Positions 37,808-47,219 are shown, counted from the stretch's first letter. The stretch is DNA of 64,000 nt from Planctomycetia bacterium (GCA_016191115.1 JACPPG010000032.1:1-64000), one strand, 5' to 3'. Numbers and translations are program-made. Notes: generated by a model from the sequence alone, not told the origin.

Positions 37808-37893
37808 ACAGCAACCATATCACGGAATAGGAGGTTGGGGGTTAGGGGGCTTAGCCGCCGCGGCTACGCGGCGTATCCGCAAAGCGCGCGATT

Positions 37894-38457
37894 CTAGCGG
37901 TGAGGCTTGGCGCTTTTGGGAAAGCCTCGTCGGCGTTCCTCGCTATACCGCGCCAGCGCGCCTTCGATCACCGGCAACGTGGCCGCGGCGGGCTGGAACT
38001 CTTCGACCTCGACGGCCTTGCCTTCCAGCGTCTTGTAGTCCAGGAAGAATCGTTGCAGCATCGCCAGATGGTGGGTCGGCAGTTGGCCCGCTTCGCGGTA
38101 GCTATTGTATTCCGGGTCGTCGAGCGCCACGGCCAGCACCTTGTGGTCGAGCTTGCCGCTGTCGATCATTGTCATCAGCCCGATCGGCCGCGCCCGCACT
38201 AAGGTCAAAGGCGCGACGGGCTCCTGGCACAGCACCAGCACGTCCAACGGGTCGTCGTCGTCGGCGAACGTCTGCGGAATGAACCCGTAGTTGGCTGGAT
38301 AGTAGACCGCGGAGTACAGCACGCGATCGAGCTTCAACAGGCCCGTTTCCTTGTCGAGCTCGTACTTGACGCTCGAGCCCTTGGGGATCTCGATGACCGC
38401 GGTGAACTCCTGGGGCGAGTTGGCGCCGGGAGTCACGTCGTGCCAGGCGTGAGTCAT
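37894..38457 (-). CDS. ppa: Inorganic pyrophosphatase (soluble, family I)
   Basis: This 187-residue cytoplasmic enzyme hydrolyses pyrophosphate and so pulls biosynthetic reactions forward. Family I marks are visible: EIPKGSSVKYELDKETG, YPANYGFIPQT and the metal-binding DDDDPLDVLVL, followed by DSGKLDHKVLAVALDDPEY and FFLDYKTLEGK. It lies between hisC and hisB on the same strand, 111 bases after hisC. The first histidine step releases pyrophosphate, so the placement makes metabolic sense, although co-transcription is inferred. Confidence 0.95.
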   Translation of the reverse strand: MTHAWHDVTPGANSPQEFTAVIEIPKGSSVKYELDKETGLLKLDRVLYSAVYYPANYGFIPQTFADDDDPLDVLVLCQEPVAPLTLVRARPIGLMTMIDSGKLDHKVLAVALDDPEYNSYREAGQLPTHHLAMLQRFFLDYKTLEGKAVEVEEFQPAAATLPVIEGALARYSEERRRGFPKSAKPHR

Positions 38458-38568
38458 GCGTGGGGATTGGGGACTAGGGGGTCGGGATTAGCGATTGGGA
38501 AGTTTAGCCGCGCGGCGACAGTAACCGCGGCGAGGACTCGCGCGGGTCCTGCCCGCTGGGTGAAAGCG

Positions 38569-39615
38569 TCAGACCATAGTCTTAAGCAGCGCGAGGCAGG
38601 CGTCAATCTGATCGTCCGTGCCGACCGAGATTCGCAGCCCGTCGCCCCACCCGGCGTAGTCCATATAGCGAACCAGGACGTGGTTTTGCTTGAGTTGCTC
38701 GTACAGCGTTCGGGCCGAACGCCCGTCGTGCGTGGCCCAGACAAAGTTTGCTTGCGACTCGACCACCGCAAACCCGAGCGCCCGAAGGCCGGCCGTCAGG
38801 CGGACGCGCGTCGCCAGGATGCGGGCGCGGTTTTCCGCAAGCCAGGCTGAAGCGTCTATGGCTGCCGTGGCGCCGGCGATCGACAGCGCGTCGCAATTGT
38901 ACGAGTCCTTCACTTTGCGCAAACCCGCGATCACCTGCGGCTGCGCCACCAGGAAGCCAAACCGCAAGCCCGCTAGTGCATACGATTTGCTCAGCGAGCG
39001 CGAAACCAGGATATTGTCGCTCGCCGACACAAGCGCCAGGCAATTCGTCTCGGCAAAGTCCACGTAGGCTTCGTCGACCAATAGCGGACACGGCAACCGC
39101 TCGGCCAATTCCAGCACGCGCTGGGGCCGGATGATCGTGCCCGATGGACTGTTGGGGTTCGGCAAGAGGGCCAGCCGCAGGCCGTCGGCCGGCCGCAGGA
39201 AATCGTCCGAGAGCGACCAGTCGGCGGCGAAGTGCACTTCCTCGCTGCGCGCCCCTTGGATCTGGGCCAGCGTCTTGTAGAGGATGTAGCTGGGATAGGG
39301 CAGCCGCAAAAGCTCGCGCTCGCCGACAAACGCGCGGGTCACGAGCGTCAGGATCTCATCGCTGCCGTTGCCACACAGGATTCCGTCCGGGTCGACGCCG
39401 AGAACCTCCCCCGCCCGTTGGCGAAAGGCGGTGGCGAGCGGATCGGGATAGCGCGACAGGCCTCGTTCGAGCGTGGCGCTGATCGCCCGCGCCACGGCCG
39501 GCGACGGCGGGTAAGGGTTTTCATTCGTGTTGAGCTTGATGAACTTACCCGCCTGCGGCTGCTCGCCGGGCGTGTAGCCCACCAGCTCGTCGATGTCGCG
39601 GCGGAAGTAAGACAT
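38569..39615 (-). CDS. hisC: Histidinol-phosphate aminotransferase
   Basis: This 348-residue PLP enzyme (fold type I) converts imidazoleacetol phosphate and glutamate to histidinol phosphate. Marks are NENPYPPSPAV (residues 31-41), the CGNGSDE phosphate-binding turn (81-87), PNPNSPSGT (152-160), VDEAYVDF (180-187) and the PLP lysine Lys210 in SRSLSKSYALAG. The ATG at 39613-39615 gives a standard N-terminus; the frame runs further upstream through a repeat and should not be used. It follows hisD by 60 bases, which are filled by an ATGATGAATG repeat. Confidence 0.93.
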   Translation of the reverse strand: MSYFRRDIDELVGYTPGEQPQAGKFIKLNTNENPYPPSPAVARAISATLERGLSRYPDPLATAFRQRAGEVLGVDPDGILCGNGSDEILTLVTRAFVGERELLRLPYPSYILYKTLAQIQGARSEEVHFAADWSLSDDFLRPADGLRLALLPNPNSPSGTIIRPQRVLELAERLPCPLLVDEAYVDFAETNCLALVSASDNILVSRSLSKSYALAGLRFGFLVAQPQVIAGLRKVKDSYNCDALSIAGATAAIDASAWLAENRARILATRVRLTAGLRALGFAVVESQANFVWATHDGRSARTLYEQLKQNHVLVRYMDYAGWGDGLRISVGTDDQIDACLALLKTMV

Positions 39616-39624
39616 GCGAACGAA

Positions 39625-39648
39625 ATGATGAATGCGGAATGATGAATG
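39625..39648. repeat. ATGATGAATGCGGAATGATG repeat unit between hisD and hisC
   Basis: This short repeat unit has an almost identical twin at 55244-55267 (before sucB) and inverted relatives at 37151-37212. Here it sits in the 60-base gap between two co-directional his genes. No function is known to me. Confidence 0.6.
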
Positions 39649-39675
39649 CTGAATGAAGAGCCCCACGCATCCGAT

Positions 39676-41049
39676 TCACGACTGGCTCTTCGGCACACGG
39701 ATCTCGACGCTCGCGTAGTGCGCGGTCAGCCCTTCGCGGTCGGCTAGCACGCGCACGTCGCCGGCCACGGCCGCCAGCCCCGCGGGCGTATAGTGGATCA
39801 CACTGGTGCGCCGCAGGAAGTCGTTGGCCGACAACCCGCTGGCAAATCGCGCCGTGCCGCCGGTCGGCAGCACGTGCGACGAGCCCGCCACGTAATCCCC
39901 GACGGCCACCGGGCTGTACTCCCCGAGGAACACGGCCCCGGCGTGCCTGATCTTCTTGAGCAATGACTCGGGGTCGCTCGTCGCCAGGTGCAGATGCTCC
40001 GCAGCGATCTGGTCGGTCACCGTAGCCGCTTCATCAGCGTCATTTACTAAGATCAACGCACCGAATTGTTCCAGGCTGTCGCGCGCCAGCTCGCCGCGCG
40101 ATGCGCTTGCCAGTTGCCGTGCAAGTTCCTCGACCACCCGGTCCAGCAACCGCTCATCCCAACTCACCAGGACACTGGCGGCGGGCGAATGTTCGGCCTG
40201 GGCGATCAGGTCCGCCGCTACGAAATCGGGCCGAGCCGCGCCGTCGGCGACGACCACGATCTCGCTGGGGCCCGCGATCGCGTCGATATCGACCTGCCCG
40301 TAGACGAACTTCTTGGCAAGCGCCACGAACAGGTTGCCCGGCCCCACGATCTTGTCCACGGCCGGCAGGCCCTCGACGCCGTAGGCCAGGGCCGCCACGG
40401 CCTGCGCCCCGCCCAACCGGTACACTTCGCGGATGCCGAGCGCATGGCACACGGCCAGGATGTCACGGCTGTAGGCCCCCAGCGGCGTCGGCGGGGCCAC
40501 CACCGCCAACTCCTTCACCCCGGCCGCTTGGGCCGGCACCGCGGTCATCAGCACGGTGGAAGGGTAAGCGGCCGCGCCGCCCGGTACACAGATCCCCACG
40601 CGGTCCAGCGGCAGGTAGCGCTCCCGCAGCCACACGCCGTCCGTCCGGCGAATCTCGACATCGCGGTGCAGGATCGCCGTCTGGAATTCGAGGATGTTGC
40701 GCCGTACGCGATCGACTGTCGCCAGGAATTCGGGAGCTGCCTGGCGGTGCGCCGCGACCAGATCCTCTTCCGGCACGCGCAGCGTCTCGGCCGTCAACTC
40801 GGCTTTGTCGATCCGCGCGGAATAGTCCAGCACCGCGGCAAGCCCGTGCGCCTGGACATCGCGGCAGATCCGCTCGACGACGGCGGCCGGCGAAAGCGCC
40901 TCGCCAAAGACCGCAAGCGTCCGCGCACGCCCCGCCTCGCTCACCACGTCGCCGCGCGGGCTCAGTCGCTCGCGCAGCGCGGCCAGGGCCGCGCGAAAAC
41001 CATCGCGGCGCGAGTCCAATCGCGTGATGTGCAGTGTCGTGGCGTTCAT
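39676..41049 (-). CDS. hisD: Histidinol dehydrogenase
   Basis: This 457-residue zinc enzyme performs the last two steps of histidine synthesis, oxidising histidinol to histidine with two NAD+. Family marks are RYLPLDRVGICVPGGAAAYP, the substrate and zinc region IAGPSEIVVVADG and LIAQAEHSP, and the C-terminal SSHVLPTGGTARFASGLS. The ATG at 41047-41049 gives the usual N-terminus; the frame continues into MITE copy 3, which is not coding. Only 78 bases separate this start from the MITE remnant, so the promoter is either in that short gap or in the element. It is the first gene of the his-ppa run. Confidence 0.94.
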   Translation of the reverse strand: MNATTLHITRLDSRRDGFRAALAALRERLSPRGDVVSEAGRARTLAVFGEALSPAAVVERICRDVQAHGLAAVLDYSARIDKAELTAETLRVPEEDLVAAHRQAAPEFLATVDRVRRNILEFQTAILHRDVEIRRTDGVWLRERYLPLDRVGICVPGGAAAYPSTVLMTAVPAQAAGVKELAVVAPPTPLGAYSRDILAVCHALGIREVYRLGGAQAVAALAYGVEGLPAVDKIVGPGNLFVALAKKFVYGQVDIDAIAGPSEIVVVADGAARPDFVAADLIAQAEHSPAASVLVSWDERLLDRVVEELARQLASASRGELARDSLEQFGALILVNDADEAATVTDQIAAEHLHLATSDPESLLKKIRHAGAVFLGEYSPVAVGDYVAGSSHVLPTGGTARFASGLSANDFLRRTSVIHYTPAGLAAVAGDVRVLADREGLTAHYASVEIRVPKSQS

Positions 41050-41127
41050 CGAAAGATCCGCGGAAGCGGACGAAGCTTCAATTGTGACCGCTGACCCACC
41101 AGAACAAAAGCCCCGGCCGGCGCTCAA

Positions 41128-41270
41128 CAGGGTCATTCTGTTTTTCAAAATGGCGAGGCGGGAAAATGGGACTGGCTCCGAGCATAAACAGCGCAAGTCC
41201 TTTCAGACCAACGTTGCGTCTCGGTGCCTGTCCCACTTTCCCGCCGTTGCGCCGCCGTTCAGCTTGAATC
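41128..41270 (+). mobile_element. 157-bp MITE, copy 3 (right end missing)
   Basis: The element begins with the normal left end CAGGGTCATTCTG and keeps the inner hairpin, but stops at AGCTTGAATC (41261-41270). The last 14 bases (to GGCCCTG) are missing. The next base starts sequence homologous to an internal codon of threonine aldolase, so the right MITE end and the 5' part of that gene were lost together. No target duplication can be recognised. Confidence 0.85.
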
Positions 41271-42242
41271 AACCGCTTGCAAGAACGGCTGGCCGCGAGC
41301 TTGGGCAAGGAGGCCTCGCTTTTTGTCCCGTCCGGCACCATGTCGAACCAGATCGCCGTACGCGTGCACTGCCGGCTGGGCGAGGAGCTGCTCTGCGAGG
41401 CGCAATGCCACATCTACAACTACGAGCAAGGGGGGGCTGCGCAGCTCAGCGGCGTCAGCGCCCGCGCGGTCGAGGGAAAATACGGCGTGTTGGACCCTGC
41501 GCAATTGACCGCGATGCCGCGGAGCGGCGACAATCCGCATTATCCGGTGACGCGGCTAGTATGCCTGGAGAATACGCACAATCGCGGCGGCGGCCGAGTC
41601 CTTCCGTACGAGAGTGTGACGGGGATCTGCGGCTGGGCCCGCGGCCAAGGGCTGGCCACGCACCTCGACGGTGCGCGGCTGTTCAACGCCGCCGTGGCCA
41701 GCGGTATCGAGCCGGCCCAATGGGCCCAGCACTTCGACACCGTCGGCGTTTGCTTCTCGAAGGGGCTGGGGGCGCCGATCGGCTCGGCACTCTCCGGCAC
41801 GCGGGCGATGATCGACGCGGCGCTGCGCCATCGCAAGGTCTTTGGCGGCGGAATGCGGCAAGTGGGCGTCATCGCTGCGGCGGCCCTCTACGCCCTGGAG
41901 CATCACGTCGAGCGCTTGGCCGAGGATCACGCCAACGCGCAATTGTTGGCCGGCGCGATCCGCGCGCTACCCGGCCTGGAACTGCGCCCGCCGCAGGTCG
42001 AGACGAACATCGTGGTGTTTCACGTCGCGCCCGAATTGGGAACGGCGCCCGAGTTCGCCGGGCGGCTGCGCGACCGCGGCGTGCTGGTGCACCCGTTCGG
42101 CCCTCAGTTGTTGCGGGCCGTGACGCATTTAGACGTCAGCCGCGCCGACATCGAGCGGGCGGTGGCGATTTTGGACGAAGTGGTGCGCTCTCGCGCGCCG
42201 TCCCCGTCGTCGTCAAGCAAGGCGCGTAGCGCGTACGCGTGA
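41271..42242 (+). pseudogene. ltaE: Low-specificity threonine aldolase, 5'-truncated
   Basis: The frame encodes a PLP enzyme that cleaves threonine to glycine and acetaldehyde. From NRLQERLAASLGKEAS onward it follows LtaE: PSGTMSNQ, CHIYNYEQGGAAQLSG, CLENTHNRGGGRVLP, HLDGARLFNA, the PLP lysine in VCFSKGLGAPIGS and GGGMRQVG. The first 36 or so residues of the family, with the RSDTVT motif, are absent. The residue NR at 41271-41276 abuts the MITE remnant, and an in-frame TGA lies at 41265-41267. Only a TTG at 41277 could start translation. The N-terminal arm contributes to the active site in this family, so the product is probably inactive; the remaining 320 codons are intact, suggesting a recent event. 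Confidence 0.85.
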
Positions 42243-42271
42243 CGAGAGATGTAGCTGCGGGTACACGTTTG

Positions 42272-43507
42272 CTAACACACCCCCGCCAGCTCGGTGGCCC
42301 GGCGAACACGGCCGATTCCCAGCACGTAGGCCGCGGCCCGCAGGCTGATGTTTCGCGTCGCCGCCAGCTCCCACACACTCTCGAAGCTATTGGTGAGCAC
42401 GCGATCGAGCTCTTGCCGGACGCGATTCAAGTCCCAGCGGTAATGCTGGCGGTTTTGCACCCATTCGAAGTAGCTGGCCGTCACTCCGCCCGCATTGGCC
42501 AGGATGTCCGGAAGGATGATGGCGCCACGTTCCTGCAGGACGTCGTCGGCATCCGGATAGATCGGCGCGTTGGCGGCCTCGACGATGATGCCGGCGCGGA
42601 CGGCCTTGGCGTTCTGGGCCGTGATCACTCCCCCCAGGGCTGCCGGGATCAGCACGTCGACATCCAGCGCTAAAAGCTCGGCGTTGCTGATCGCGTCCGC
42701 CTCGGCGAAGCCGGTGAGACTGCCGTTGTGATCCAGCGCGTATCGCAAGAGCGCGGGTACGTTGAGACCGTCGGCGCGGTAGAAGCCGCCGCTGGCGTCA
42801 CTCACCGCGACCAGGCGGTAGCCTGCCTCGCCCAGGAACTTCGCGGTGTGCGAGCCGACGTTGCCGAACCCTTGGATCGCCACGCGGGTGTCGCCGGGCT
42901 TGCGGCCTATCCGGCCGAGCAGCTTGTAGGTCAGGATACCCACGCCCCGGCCCGTGGCCTCTTCGCGCCCCGGCAGACCAAACAGCTCGACCGGCTTTCC
43001 GGTGACGCAGGCCGGGCTGAAGCCATGATACTTGGCGTACTGATTCATGAACCACGCCATCACGTCGGCATTCGTGCCCATGTCGGGCGCGGGAATGTCC
43101 ACGTCGGGCCCGACGAGATCGTGGATACCGTCGACGAATCGGCGCGTGAGCAGTTCCAGCTCGCGGCGGCTGAACTGCTTGGGGTCGATGGCCATGCCCC
43201 CCTTGGCGCCGCCGTACGGCAAGTCGACGACGGCCGTCTTCCAGGTCATCAAGGCCGCCAGCGAGCGGATCTCGTCCATGTCGACGTCGGGATGGAAGCG
43301 CAGGCCTCCCTTCATGGGCCCGCGGGCATCGTCGTGCTGCACGCGGTAGCCGATGTAGGTGGCGACTTCGCCGTCGTCGCGCTCGATCGCGACCTGCACT
43401 TGCACTTCCCGCTTGGGGACCAGCAACAGGCAGCGCATGCTCTCGGTGAGATCGATTTGATCGGCAGCGCGATTGAAGTAGAGCTGCGTCGAATCGAAAG
43501 CCTTCAT
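42272..43507 (-). CDS. gdhA: Glutamate dehydrogenase (Glu/Leu/Phe/Val family)
   Basis: This 411-residue cytoplasmic enzyme interconverts glutamate and 2-oxoglutarate plus ammonia. The substrate region shows [20 protein letters not shown] and the catalytic lysine in PYGGAKGGM. The Rossmann domain carries [13 protein letters not shown], and the coenzyme region continues with [16 protein letters not shown] and [18 protein letters not shown]. The length matches the short hexameric NAD-type enzymes. The ATG at 43505-43507 is preceded by GGGAGAGG; upstream codons in frame have no homology. It converges on the truncated aldolase gene. Confidence 0.92.
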   Translation of the reverse strand: MKAFDSTQLYFNRAADQIDLTESMRCLLLVPKREVQVQVAIERDDGEVATYIGYRVQHDDARGPMKGGLRFHPDVDMDEIRSLAALMTWKTAVVDLPYGGAKGGMAIDPKQFSRRELELLTRRFVDGIHDLVGPDVDIPAPDMGTNADVMAWFMNQYAKYHGFSPACVTGKPVELFGLPGREEATGRGVGILTYKLLGRIGRKPGDTRVAIQGFGNVGSHTAKFLGEAGYRLVAVSDASGGFYRADGLNVPALLRYALDHNGSLTGFAEADAISNAELLALDVDVLIPAALGGVITAQNAKAVRAGIIVEAANAPIYPDADDVLQERGAIILPDILANAGGVTASYFEWVQNRQHYRWDLNRVRQELDRVLTNSFESVWELAATRNISLRAAAYVLGIGRVRRATELAGVC

Positions 43508-43630
43508 GAAAGGGCCGCCTCTCCCGGTTCGATTGCGTGGGCCGCCTCGCCCAGGCGTGCAAAGGCACCCAGCGAGCCCAAAAATCATATCCCCCTGACC
43601 ACGGCGGCTCAAGGACGCCCCGCAACGCGG

Positions 43631-43787
43631 CAGGGCCGTTCACAGATTCAAGCTTGCCGGCGGCGCACCGGCGGGAAAGTGGGACAGGCACCGAGACGCA
43701 ACGTTGGTCTGAAAGGACTTGCGCTGTTTATGCTCGGAGCCAGTCCCATTTTCCCGCCTCGCCATCTTGAAAAACAGAATGGCCCTG
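43631..43787 (-). mobile_element. 157-bp MITE, copy 4 (reverse orientation)
   Basis: This full-length copy lies in the opposite orientation to the others, in the region upstream of gdhA. It is flanked by near-perfect 10-bp duplications (cgcaacgcgg before 43631, ggcaacgcgg after 43787; nine of ten match). Both terminal inverted repeats and the inner hairpin are intact. Confidence 0.86.
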
Positions 43788-43921
43788 GGCAACGCGGCGT
43801 ACTGCCCGCGAGGGAAGCGTCGCACAGCCCCGGCTGGCGCTTCGCGCTAACGTCCACGTTGGCACGGTTCGGGCCGTGGACTTAGACTAAAGATCGACCA
43901 AAAAATAACTTCCTGATTCTC

Positions 43922-43959
43922 CGACCCCTCACCCTGCCCCTCTCCCACAAGGGGCGAGG
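43922..43959. repeat. Short palindromic repeat CCCCTCTCCCACAAGGGGCG
   Basis: This unit is related to the one at 31183-31220 but in reverse orientation: CCCTCACC, then CCCCTCTCCCACAAGGGGCG. It stands between MITE copies 4 and 5. The flanking bases 43788-43921 show no gene. Confidence 0.6.
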
Positions 43960-43969
43960 GTATTGAGGC

Positions 43970-44126
43970 CAGGGTCATTGTGTTTTTCAAAATGGCGAGG
44001 CGGGAAAATGGGACTGGCTCCGAGCACACACAGCGCAAGTCCTTTCAGACGAACGTTGCGTCTCGGTGCCTGTCCCACTTTCCCGCCGGCGCGCCGCCGG
44101 CAAGCTTGAATCTGTGAACGGCCCTG
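43970..44126 (+). mobile_element. 157-bp MITE, copy 5
   Basis: This full-length copy (left end CAGGGTCATTGTG, right end GAACGGCCCTG) is flanked by the duplication ggtattgaggc, 11 bases if counted to the element edge on both sides. It lies 182 bases from copy 4 in the opposite orientation and 135 bases before the start of the pseudokinase gene, so it may carry or disturb that gene's promoter. Confidence 0.87.
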
Positions 44127-44261
44127 GGTATTGAGGCGAAGTTGTTTTGCGGTCGATCCTCGCTGGCGAGGAACTTTTTGGGGCGTCTTGTGGTCCTTCG
44201 GGATGGCCGTCGCCGGCGCGACGCCATTTTTGCCGTCCAGGGGCCTGCGAAAGAAGCGTCG

Positions 44262-47165
44262 ATGGGCGTCAAAGTTCAAGAATTCTGGCAGCTCCTCGTC
44301 GCCAGCGGCCTTTACGATGAGGAGGGCTGTCGACGACTCTCCGACGCCTACGCGAACGTCAAGCACGCGGCCACCGAGGGGACGAAGCCCCCTTCGCTGC
44401 TCGACTGGCTGGTAAGTACCCGTGCGCTGAGCCGCTACCAGGCAAAAGTCTTGCTGGCGGGCAAGCCGGGGCCATTCTCGTATGGCGACTTCACGGTACA
44501 CGACCATTGCCGGACGGGCCGGCTGGCCGGTTTGTTCCGCGCCGTGCATGGCCCGACGAAGTGCCCGGTGATTTTGCGGTTTCTGGCCGGTCCGGCGGTG
44601 GTCGAGCCGAAGTGTGCGGCCGCGCTGGACCGGCGCGCACGTGCCGCAGCAGCGCTTACCGCGGCGACGCCGCACCTGGCGCGTTTCTTTGGCGTCGTCG
44701 ATCATGAGGGCTACAAGTTTTGCGTCGTCGAAAACCTGGTCGGGCAATCGCTTGCCGAGCGGCTTGCAGCGGGCGCCGCGATACCGGCTGATGAGGCCCT
44801 GCGCGTCGTATGGCAAGTCGCGCAGGCGCTACGGGCCGTGCACGCCGCCGGCCTGGTGCACGGTGCGATCCGACCGAACCAGATTTGGCTGTCCACCGAC
44901 GGCAGCGCGAAACTGATCGACTTCCCGCTGGCCTGCGACCCGCTCTCGATCGACACCGTGATCGTCAGCGACCACACCTGGCAGCCCGAGGAACTGGAAT
45001 ATCTCGCCCCTGAATGCGTCGGCGGAAAAGCGCCGACGCTGGCGGCGGACATCTACAGCTTGGGCCGCGTGCTCAAGCGATTGCTGGCGGCGAACGACGG
45101 AAAATCACGACTGTTGGACCAGGTGAACCCCGCCGCGTCGGGTCCCTTGGCCGCGATCGTGTCGCGCATGCTGGCCGAGCAACCTTCGATCCGGTTTGCC
45201 GACGCGGCGGCGATGGCAGAGGCACTATCGCCGCATATCCCGCCAGCGGATCGCGATCGGCCGCCCCCCGGACAGTTGCCACGCGAAGAGGCCCTAGGGA
45301 AATGGTTCGATGCCGCGACGCCGACGCCGACTCTGGCGCCCAGTGCGGCGCCCGGCCCGGGAGCCGTGGCTCTCGCGGCCGAAGAGATGGCCGCGGCGCC
45401 GGTGATCGCGCGCCGGCCGGCGTCGCGCCGCCGCCATCTGGTGCCGGTGCTGGCCGGCATAGCCGCGGCGCTAGTCGTCCTTGTAAGCGGCGTGGCGGTC
45501 TTGTTCTGGTCCAACAGCGCGAAGCGCGTGACGAGCGAGGCGCCTGTCGTGCAAACACGCGGCCCGACCGCCACGGCAGACCTTGCCGACAATGCCGGCA
45601 CGCCGTCAGGCAATGCCGCTCCGGACGTGCAGGAGCCCCCGGCGCGGACCGCAGCCAAGGCGCCCGCCGCCGACGGTGCGGTCGCGCTCTCGGGCACTAT
45701 GTGGGCCTCGCCGACACAGGGCGCGCCGCTCGACCTGGCATACATGCCGCCGGGCGCGGAAGTCATTGTTGCCCTTCGTCCGGCTGAGTTGCTTCGGCAC
45801 GCCGAGGGCGCGAAGCTTCTCGACCCGCGCACGATCGGCCCGATGGCCCAATGGTTCAACGGCGATTTGGCGGCGGCTGCCGGCGTTCCGCTAGCGGAGA
45901 TCGAGCAGGCATTGGTGGCGATTTTGAACAGCGCCGACGGAAGGCCGCGCGTGGCATTGGTCGTTCATTTGCGCGAGCCCGCCGCCGAGGAGTCATTGCT
46001 CACGGCCTGGGGGAGTCCGCAGCCGAAAGAGCAACAGGGCGTGAAGTTCCACGCCAAGGGGGACCGCGCGTACTTTCTACCGGCGGCTGCGGCGGGGCGC
46101 ACGATCGTCATTGGGCCGGCGGACGTGATCGCGACCGACATAATTCCCGCCGCCGACGCAGCGCCTGCGCTGCGGCGCGAAATGGAACTGCTGCTGGCCA
46201 CCAGCGACGGCGATCGCCACTTGACGATCCTCGCGGCGCCCAACGTCCTTTCGACGGGTGGAGACGCGTGGTGGCCGGGCACACTCGCGCGCCTAAGGAC
46301 GGCGCTCGACTGGCTGCTGTCGGGGCACGATCCGGGTGCGGCGGCCGCCGGGAAGCCGAGCCCAGACGGTGCCGCTGCCGAGCAGAGGGAGGTCGATCTG
46401 TCGAGCCAAGGCATGCCCAAGGCCGTCCTGGCCAGCTTCCACTTGTTGGACGAGGACTTGTTTCTCGAGGTGCGCGTGGCGGCCGAGGCCGCGCGCCCGA
46501 CGACACTCGCCGAGCAGTATGCCGATCGCATGGCCGGCCTGCCCCGCCGCGTGTCGGACTATCTGCGGACGCTTGCGCTATCGGACTACAGCCGGGACGT
46601 GCTGTGGGAGTTTCCGCGGATGGTCGAGCAGTTGCAACGGTACACGGTCACCGGGACGGACCGCCGGCAGGTGGTGTTGCGGGCCTATTTGCCAGTCGTG
46701 GCCGCCCACAATCTGGCCCTGGGAAGCTACCTGGCGGTGATCGAGTTGCCACGACCGGCGGGGGCCCCGGGCGGCCGCCCGGCCGCCGGACCCGTTCCGG
46801 CGACCCCCGCGGCCGAGCCTTTGGCAACGCGTCTGACGCGGAAGATGTCGCTGGTGTTCGACCGTAACGCGCTGGAGAAGGCCCTGCAGTTGGTAGGGGA
46901 GGAAGTTGGCGCGGAAGTGGTCATTTTGGGGAGTGACCTGCAAGTCGAGGGCATCACCAAAAACAAGTCCTTCGCGCTCGCGGAGCGAGACCAGCCGGCG
47001 GAGGAAATTTTGCGAAAAATCATGCTTCTGGCGAGCCCCGACGGTAAGCTGGTATATGTGATTAAACCCAAGGAGGGGACCGCCCAGGAGGCGCTATACA
47101 TAACCACCCGCGCGGCGGCGCGCGAGCGTGGCGAGTCGCTGCCCGAGGCGCTTCGCGAGAAGTAG
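44262..47165 (+). CDS. Pseudokinase-domain membrane protein with STN-like C-terminus
   Basis: This protein of 967 residues is anchored by one membrane segment. Residues about 65-340 have the fold of a Ser/Thr protein kinase, but the key residues are missing: the ATP lysine strand reads CPVILRF, the HRD motif reads HGAIRPNQIWL, and DFG reads DFPLA. It is therefore a probable pseudokinase. A Pro/Ala-rich linker leads to a transmembrane helix (LVPVLAGIAAALVVLVSGVA, near residue 400). A large exported part follows, then a C-terminal STN/secretin-like segment (LVFDRNALEKALQLVGEEVG, PAEEILRKIM). The ATG at 44262 is chosen because MGVKVQEFW starts the conserved part. The next gene, 54 bases downstream, shares the STN-like theme, so the two probably act together; the function is unknown. 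Confidence 0.75.
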   Translation: MGVKVQEFWQLLVASGLYDEEGCRRLSDAYANVKHAATEGTKPPSLLDWLVSTRALSRYQAKVLLAGKPGPFSYGDFTVHDHCRTGRLAGLFRAVHGPTKCPVILRFLAGPAVVEPKCAAALDRRARAAAALTAATPHLARFFGVVDHEGYKFCVVENLVGQSLAERLAAGAAIPADEALRVVWQVAQALRAVHAAGLVHGAIRPNQIWLSTDGSAKLIDFPLACDPLSIDTVIVSDHTWQPEELEYLAPECVGGKAPTLAADIYSLGRVLKRLLAANDGKSRLLDQVNPAASGPLAAIVSRMLAEQPSIRFADAAAMAEALSPHIPPADRDRPPPGQLPREEALGKWFDAATPTPTLAPSAAPGPGAVALAAEEMAAAPVIARRPASRRRHLVPVLAGIAAALVVLVSGVAVLFWSNSAKRVTSEAPVVQTRGPTATADLADNAGTPSGNAAPDVQEPPARTAAKAPAADGAVALSGTMWASPTQGAPLDLAYMPPGAEVIVALRPAELLRHAEGAKLLDPRTIGPMAQWFNGDLAAAAGVPLAEIEQALVAILNSADGRPRVALVVHLREPAAEESLLTAWGSPQPKEQQGVKFHAKGDRAYFLPAAAAGRTIVIGPADVIATDIIPAADAAPALRREMELLLATSDGDRHLTILAAPNVLSTGGDAWWPGTLARLRTALDWLLSGHDPGAAAAGKPSPDGAAAEQREVDLSSQGMPKAVLASFHLLDEDLFLEVRVAAEAARPTTLAEQYADRMAGLPRRVSDYLRTLALSDYSRDVLWEFPRMVEQLQRYTVTGTDRRQVVLRAYLPVVAAHNLALGSYLAVIELPRPAGAPGGRPAAGPVPATPAAEPLATRLTRKMSLVFDRNALEKALQLVGEEVGAEVVILGSDLQVEGITKNKSFALAERDQPAEEILRKIMLLASPDGKLVYVIKPKEGTAQEALYITTRAAARERGESLPEALREK

Positions 47166-47219
47166 GAACGGACCGGAACAGGCTGGGACGTTTTTTGTCC
47201 CGCATGGGGAACGCGAGCC

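Noticed and set aside
41050-41196. N-terminal extension of the hisD frame
   Set aside because: It translates the MITE remnant and has no homology to HisD.
43788-43921. Possible further repeat (AGCCCCGGCTGGCGCTTCGC) downstream of MITE copy 4
   Set aside because: It looks like an interspersed repeat type, but only one copy is in this window, so it cannot be supported here.
28181-44126. CRISPR array formed by the repeated 157-bp units
   Set aside because: The copies are dispersed, in both orientations, flanked by target duplications and without regular spacers.
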